Of a stretch of 64,000 nucleotides of DNA, positions 59,229 to 64,000 are shown in pieces (the stretch's first letter is position 1; each line of letters opens with the position of its first letter). The stretch covers positions 4,942,819 to 5,006,818 of the forward strand of contig OX442417.1 in assembly GCA_949361645.1 (NCBI GenBank). The letters run 5' to 3'. Below the pieces are notes generated by a model. That model was not told the DNA's origin and ran no database searches. It worked only from the letters and a program-made list of their open reading frames with translations. The position numbers were made by a program, and so were the translations under genes. Origin of the DNA: Spongilla lacustris. Its lineage: Eukaryota > Porifera > Demospongiae > Spongillida > Spongillidae.

Positions 59229-61547
59229 CTGATTCACTTGTCTTGGTGTTGACTACTTGTGATGGTGGTCCTTCACCAACTGATGTGTTAGCTGTCACAT
59301 AACAGTTATATTGGGTGAATGGGATGAGTCCAGTGTTGAATATAGCAGTCAGCGTTGTCCCATTGACTACAGATCTGATGGTTGGTATATTTGGTCCAAT
59401 CACCTGTTCAGGATATGCTTGTGTAGCAGAAGTGTTGCAGTACACAGTGTATGCAGTGATGATACCATTCACAGGGATGGGTGGAGTCCAAGTAGCAGTC
59501 AATTGATTAGGTGAGCCAGGAACAGCAGCCAAGGAAACGTTCAATGGTGGCGAGGGAACTGTGTGGGAAACATCAGCACTGAAATAAGAGTCACTTTAGC
59601 CCTCAATGGAACCAAACTTTAGGGAAATCGATCGTAGCATTAATAGAGTAACTTACAGGTAGTATTCAAAAAGTCATTTAATGTGAAAAAATAATTAACT
59701 TTGAATAAGTAAGCCAGAGGACGTTTGTGAAAACCAATTCATATATTACAAAAGAAAGTAAATGACATTTAGTTTTGTTCGATCAGTAATTCTAACCATA
59801 CTCCATTGAAAAATGTCGGCTTCATATCTATATCTACTACTAATGTGGCTGCATGAAAGTGCCAGCTTTGCACTAAATGAGTCACACATGATAGTGTACC
59901 TGATTCACTTGTCTTGGTGTTGACTACCTGTGATGGTGGTCCTTCACCAACTGATGTGTTAGCTGTCACATGACAGGTATATTGAGTGAATGGGATGAGT
60001 CCAGTGTTGAATATAGTAGTCAGCGTTGTCCCATTGACTACAGATCTGATGGTTGGTATATTTGGTTCCATCACCTGTTCAGGATATACTTGGTTAGCAG
60101 AAGTGTTGCAGTATACAGTGTATGCAGTGATGATGCCATTCTTAGGAATGGGTGGAGTCCAGAAAGCAGTCAATTGATTAGGTGAGCCAGGAACAGCAGC
60201 CAAGGAAACACTCAGAGGTGGTGAGGGAACTGTGTGGGAAACATCAACACTGAAATATGAGTAATCACCTTAGCCCTCATTAGAACCAAACTTAAAAGAA
60301 ATCAATCCTAGCAATAATAGAATAACTTACAGGTAGCATTGACAAACTCATTTGAGGTTAGCTTTGAATAAGTAAGACAGAGGATGTTTGTGAAAACTAA
60401 TTAATATATTATAAAAGAAAGTATGTGGCATTTAGTTTTGTTCGATCAGTAAATCTAATCATAGTCCATTGAAAAATGTCTGCTTCATATCTATATCTAC
60501 TACTGATGTGGCTGCATGAAAGCGCCAGCTTTGCACTAAATGAGTCACACATGATAGTATACCTGATTCACTTGTCTTGGTGCTGATTACTTTCGATGGT
60601 GGTCCTTCACCAACTGATGTGTTAGCTGTCACATAACAGTTATATTGAGTGAATGGGATGAGTCCAGTGTTGAATATAGCAGTCAGCGTTGTCCCATTGA
60701 CTACAGATATGATGGTTGGTATATTTGGGCCAATCACCTGTTCAGGATATGCTTGTGTAGCAGAAGTGTTGCAGTACACAGTGTATGCAGTGATGATGCC
60801 ATCCACACGGATGGGTGGAGTCCAAGTAGCAGTCAATTGATTAGGTGAGCCAGGAACAGCAGCCAAGGAAACATTCAGAGGCGGTGAGGGAACTGTGTAA
60901 AAAAACATCAACTTTAAGATATGTTACAGAAAGTGATAATCACACAAATTTAGGGAATTCATTGCTAGCATTGGTTTAGCTTTAACAATATCTAGGCAAC
61001 ATTTAAAGATACAATGGATTTTTGAGGTTGGAAAATAAATTTTACACTACAGTCACAGTATGTTTGTGAAAATAGGATTCAAATGAAAGGATTTCATAGT
61101 GCAAATTAGTCCATTGAAGAATGATTGATGCTTTAAAAATCATATTTATATCTACTACTGATGTGGCTGCATGAAAGTGTCAGCTGTGCACTAAATGCGT
61201 CACATGTGATAGTGTACCTGATTCACTTGTCTTGGTGTTGACTATTTGCGATGGTGGTCCTTCACCAACTGATGTGTTAGCTGTCACATAACAGTTATAT
61301 TGAGTGAATGGGCTAAGTCCAGTGCTGAATATAACAGTCAGCGTTGTCCCATTAACTACAGATCTGATGGTTGGTATATTTGGTTCAATCACCTGTTCAG
61401 GATATACTTGGTTAGCAGAAGTGTTGCAGTACACAGTGTATGCAGTGATGATGCCATTCTTAGGAATGGGTGGAGTCCAAAAAGCAGTCAATTGATTAGG
61501 TGAGCCAGGAACAGCAGCCAAGTAAACACTCAGAGGTGGTGAGGGAA
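59229..61547 (-). CDS. Fibronectin type III repeat protein, four internal exons (partial)
   Basis: Four exons on the minus strand, 61547-61218, 60892-60563, 60229-59900 and 59558-59229, are each exactly 330 nt with phase-1 borders at both ends, so each adds one 110-residue FN3 module without changing frame. Each module has PGSPNQLTA, a core Trp (FWTPPIP or TWTPPI), ITAYTVYCNTS, a conserved YNCYVTANTSVGEGPPS (the Tyr corner) and ends TKTSES. Introns are about 325-340 nt and also similar. Modules 1 and 3 (reading order) share FWTPPIPKNG and NQVYPEQV; modules 2 and 4 share TWTPPI and TQAYPEQVIGP. The remaining exons are outside the window or beyond the gap. Such proteins are usually cell-surface or secreted; the parent gene is not identifiable. 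Confidence 0.9.
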
Positions 61548-61569
61548 CTGTGTGGGAAACATCAACACT

Positions 61570-61790
61570 GAAATACAGTACCGCTCACGAGAAAGGTAAC
61601 AAAACTCGCGAGACGCTCGCGCGACACACGCGAGCGTCTCGCGAGGGATTGCCTTAATGTGATCGCTCGAGAGGGCTCTCGAGCTCTCGAGAGTCTAATA
61701 TCGGTACTCGCGAGACAATACAACTCGAGAGTTGTGCCTCGCGGGCTAAGCAGCTTTGCTCGCGAGGGAGCAATCTCGATATGCATGCCA
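61570..61790. repeat. CG-rich palindromic cluster
   Basis: Dense CTCGCGAG and CTCGAGAG dyads, including a strong hairpin at about 61608-61646 (CTCGCGAGACGCTCGCGCG... with its complement) and GCTCTCGAGCTCTCGAGAG near 61672. It sits just upstream of the first visible FN3 exon and is unlike its AT-rich surroundings. Confidence 0.8.
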
Positions 61791-61799
61791 GTCTCATAT

Positions 61800-62617
61800 T
61801 ACCCGGCCTGTGGCTATCCTCGCTGAAAGTTTGCATAGGTATATAGGAAAGACCCGGGCTGCAAGCTGAAAACTAGGCTTTATGAGAGGCTTAAAAAGCT
61901 CAAGACTGCCACAACATGCAAAGGATCCGAAGCAAGTTAACGGCAAAACGGCCATTCAAGTGGTTTGTCCAATGAACAATACATGTAAGCTTATATTGAC
62001 AAGGCGATGACATGCAACGAATGATAACTTCTAAAATGTTCAAAGATATGCTGGTCAGTTAAAAGAGTGGCCCAACCGTTTACGTATTTCGCTTTCAATG
62101 GTGAAGCCAGCAAGAAAGCATCTTTGTTGGGCGCTATCTAAACCCATGTACTGCCAAATAATAAATTGGTCAACAATGAACGGTTGAGGACGCGCAGAGA
62201 TCGATTACCACAGTAGGCTGCAGTGCTTTTGTGAAGATTGGTCAGCTTAGAAAACTGAAACTACGACCTCAACATCCTCATAAAGGGTTGGTATTTAAAA
62301 CGTTAGAAATACATGCATGAAATAACACACCGTATACGTGTACTTAATAAACATTATTTGCAACAAGACGTTATTTTTACGAACCCCTCATAGTAAGTAG
62401 CTAATAAAAAATCCTGTCCTTTGGTTGCTAAAGGATCTCAGTTGTAGCTCTCAAACCTAAATCCAACATACGCATGTCACGCGACGCAATACGTTATTAA
62501 TAAATTGTCCGTTCGAAGTTCAAATTTATAAATTATACTCGGCTTCGAGCTAGAAACCTCCCGCTCCGTATTGCGTAAGTTGTCAAGTGAATGCGTATGC
62601 GTTGTTTGGTTTGCTAG
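61800..62617. other. Intergenic or intronic
   Basis: No supported gene. The sequence near 62590 (GCGTATGCGTTG) resembles the GCATGCGTTG motif of the 2.2-kb promoter. Confidence 0.4.
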
Positions 62618-62824
62618 GGTGCTCTGGTTGTGAAACAAAAGGCAATTTGTCGTGTTGGTGTGGCCTACATTGCGCAAGTGTGGAGGTTGTTATCTTCGCG
62701 TTTTGGCGAAAACGTTCCAGGTACCACGTTGCCGCCAAAACGCGAAGGTCGGGCTACGCCCAACATGCCTTTGCAAGAGAGTGTGAGAGTTTTTAGCAAC
62801 TTAACCATCAAAAGAGCCCAGCAG
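62618..62824 (+). CDS. Candidate exon of an unknown gene
   Basis: A 207-nt open stretch bounded by a good acceptor (TTTGCTAG at 62617) and a donor (CAG/GTGGGT at 62825), phase 0 at both ends. It reads GALVVKQKAICRVGVAYIAQ, then VWRLLSSRFGENVPGTTLPP and SVRVFSNLTIKRAQQ. Codon composition is GC-richer than the flanks. No family is recognised, and neighbouring exons were not found because the downstream DNA is satellite. Confidence 0.28.
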
Positions 62825-62869
62825 GTGGGTTTTTTTTTTAAAAGAGCTTGATGGGTTAATCAACATAGC

Positions 62870-64000
62870 TGCAAAAGGAGCCCTGTGGGTGTGGTCTTTT
62901 AAGAGTGTGAAGGGTTAAGCAAAAAGTGCCCTGTGGGTGTGGTCTTTGTAAAAGTGTGAAGGGTTAATCACAAAAAGTGTCCTGTGGGTGTGGTATATGT
63001 AGGGTTAATGAACTTTTCTGCAAAAAGTGTCCTCTTTGAAGGGTTAATCAACTTAGCCGCAAAAGGTGCCCTGTAGGTGTGGCTTTGTAGAGTGAAATAA
63101 TTAGCCGCAAAAGTGTCCTGTAGGTGTGGTCTTTGTAACGGTGTGAAGGGTTAATCGGCTTAGCAGCAAATACTGCCCTCTTTGAAGGGTTAAACAATTA
63201 GCCGCAAAAATTGTCCTTTGGGTGTGGTCTATGTAAGAGTTTGAAGGGTTAATCAATTTAGTGCCCTGTGGGTGTGGTATATGTAAGAGAGTGAAGGGTT
63301 AATGAACTTTTCTTCAAAAAGTGTCCTCTTTGAAGGGTTAATCAACTTAGCCGCAAAAGGTGCCCTGTGGGTGTGGCTTTGTAGAGTGTGAAGGGTTAAA
63401 TAATTAGCCGCAAAAGTGTCCTGTAGGTGTGGTCTTTGTAACGGTGTGAAGGGTTAATCGGCTTAGCAGCAAATACTGCCCTCTTTGGGTGTGGTCTTTG
63501 TAACGGTGTGAAGGGTTAATCCGCTTAGCCGCAAAAAGTGCCCTGTGGGTGTGGTCTTGGTAACAGTGTGAAGGGTTAATCGGCTTAGCAGCAAATAGTG
63601 CCCCCTTTGAAGGGTTAAACAATTGGCCGCAAAAATTGTCCTGTGGGTGTGGTCTATGTAAGAGTTTGAAGGGTTAATCAATTTAGCCGCAAAAAGTGCC
63701 CTGTGGGTGTGGTATATGTAAGAGAGTGAAGGGTTAATGAACATTTCTGCAAAAAGTGAGTGATCTTTGTAGAGTGTGAAGGGTTAATCGACTTAGCAGC
63801 AAATAGTGCCCTCTTTGAAGGGTTAAACAATTGGCCGCAAAAATTGTCCTGTGGGTGTGGTCTATGTAAGAGTTTGAAGGGTTAATCAATTTAGTGCCCT
63901 GTGGGTGTGGTATATGTAAGAGAGTGAAGGGTTAATGAACTTTTCTTCAAAAAGTGTCCTCTTTGAAGGGTTAATCAACTTAGCCGCAAAAGGTGCCCTG
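62870..64000. repeat. Degenerate satellite array running off the window
   Basis: About 17 irregular units of 55-70 bp built from GTGAAGGGTTAATCAACTTA, GCCGCAAAAAGTGCC and CTGTGGGTGTGGTC blocks. Larger blocks recur too: about 63000-63200 and 63290-63480 are near-copies, as are 63600-63760 and 63800-63950, so there is higher-order structure. No coding; the minus-strand frames across it are artefacts. Confidence 0.92.

Noticed and set aside
59311..61503. Plus-strand frames repeated opposite each FN3 exon
   Set aside because: They are mirror images of the four FN3 exons, which have consistent splice sites and domain content on the minus strand.

Overview
The window looks like nuclear DNA of an early-branching animal, most likely a demosponge. 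It carries animal cilium/centriole genes (TPGS2, POC5), the histone chaperone HIRA and a riboflavin kinase. The first kilobases hold short introns with GT-AG ends. The background is AT-rich and full of palindromic elements, and the mobile-element families resemble those of sponges and cnidarians. The species cannot be fixed from the sequence alone.

Layout. 1-11.5 kb is a gene-dense island. TPGS2 (minus) and POC5 (plus) are divergent, with start codons about 60 bp apart, and both products act on centriolar or ciliary microtubules. POC5 converges on an intronless HIRA gene (minus), followed upstream by a four-exon riboflavin kinase (minus). POC5 introns carry a polypyrimidine tract of about 0.8 kb, an 18-bp minisatellite and a fold-back element. 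11.5-17.5 kb is gene-poor: a G/C-run DNA element with a TAG duplication, a decayed coiled-coil gene, and an 827-bp element with 100-bp inverted ends and an 11-bp target duplication. 17.7-20.8 kb holds two intronless minus-strand genes, a sigma-like glutathione S-transferase and a seven-helix receptor.

22-40 kb is dominated by two broken copies (A at 24.4-30.1 kb, B at 35.4-39.3 kb) of one large membrane-protein gene: signal peptide, beta-helix-like ectodomain, cysteine-rich stalk and several C-terminal membrane helices. Copy A begins exactly at the end of a palindromic element and has three further insertions. Copy B carries a 119-bp hairpin element that copy A lacks. Between them lie a reverse-transcriptase relic, a transposase relic and a perfect 50-bp-arm palindrome. 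40-43.7 kb is a nearly complete LINE with a restriction-like endonuclease and poly(A) tail. 44-49.8 kb is a CACTA/EnSpm-type transposon whose Tnp2-like transposase is broken while a divergent seven-exon BEN-domain gene is intact. 50.9-58.2 kb contains an LTR-type integrase relic, a large palindromic element enclosing a 31-bp minisatellite, and another repeat-family pseudogene split by the same hairpin element seen in copy B.

58.8-59.0 kb is an assembly gap. 59.2-61.5 kb (minus) holds four fibronectin type III exons, each exactly 330 nt with phase-1 ends, from a larger surface-protein gene. The window ends in a degenerate satellite array. Exon models were built by eye from splice-site rules and reading-frame closure; protein names come from recognising conserved family segments, not from a database search.
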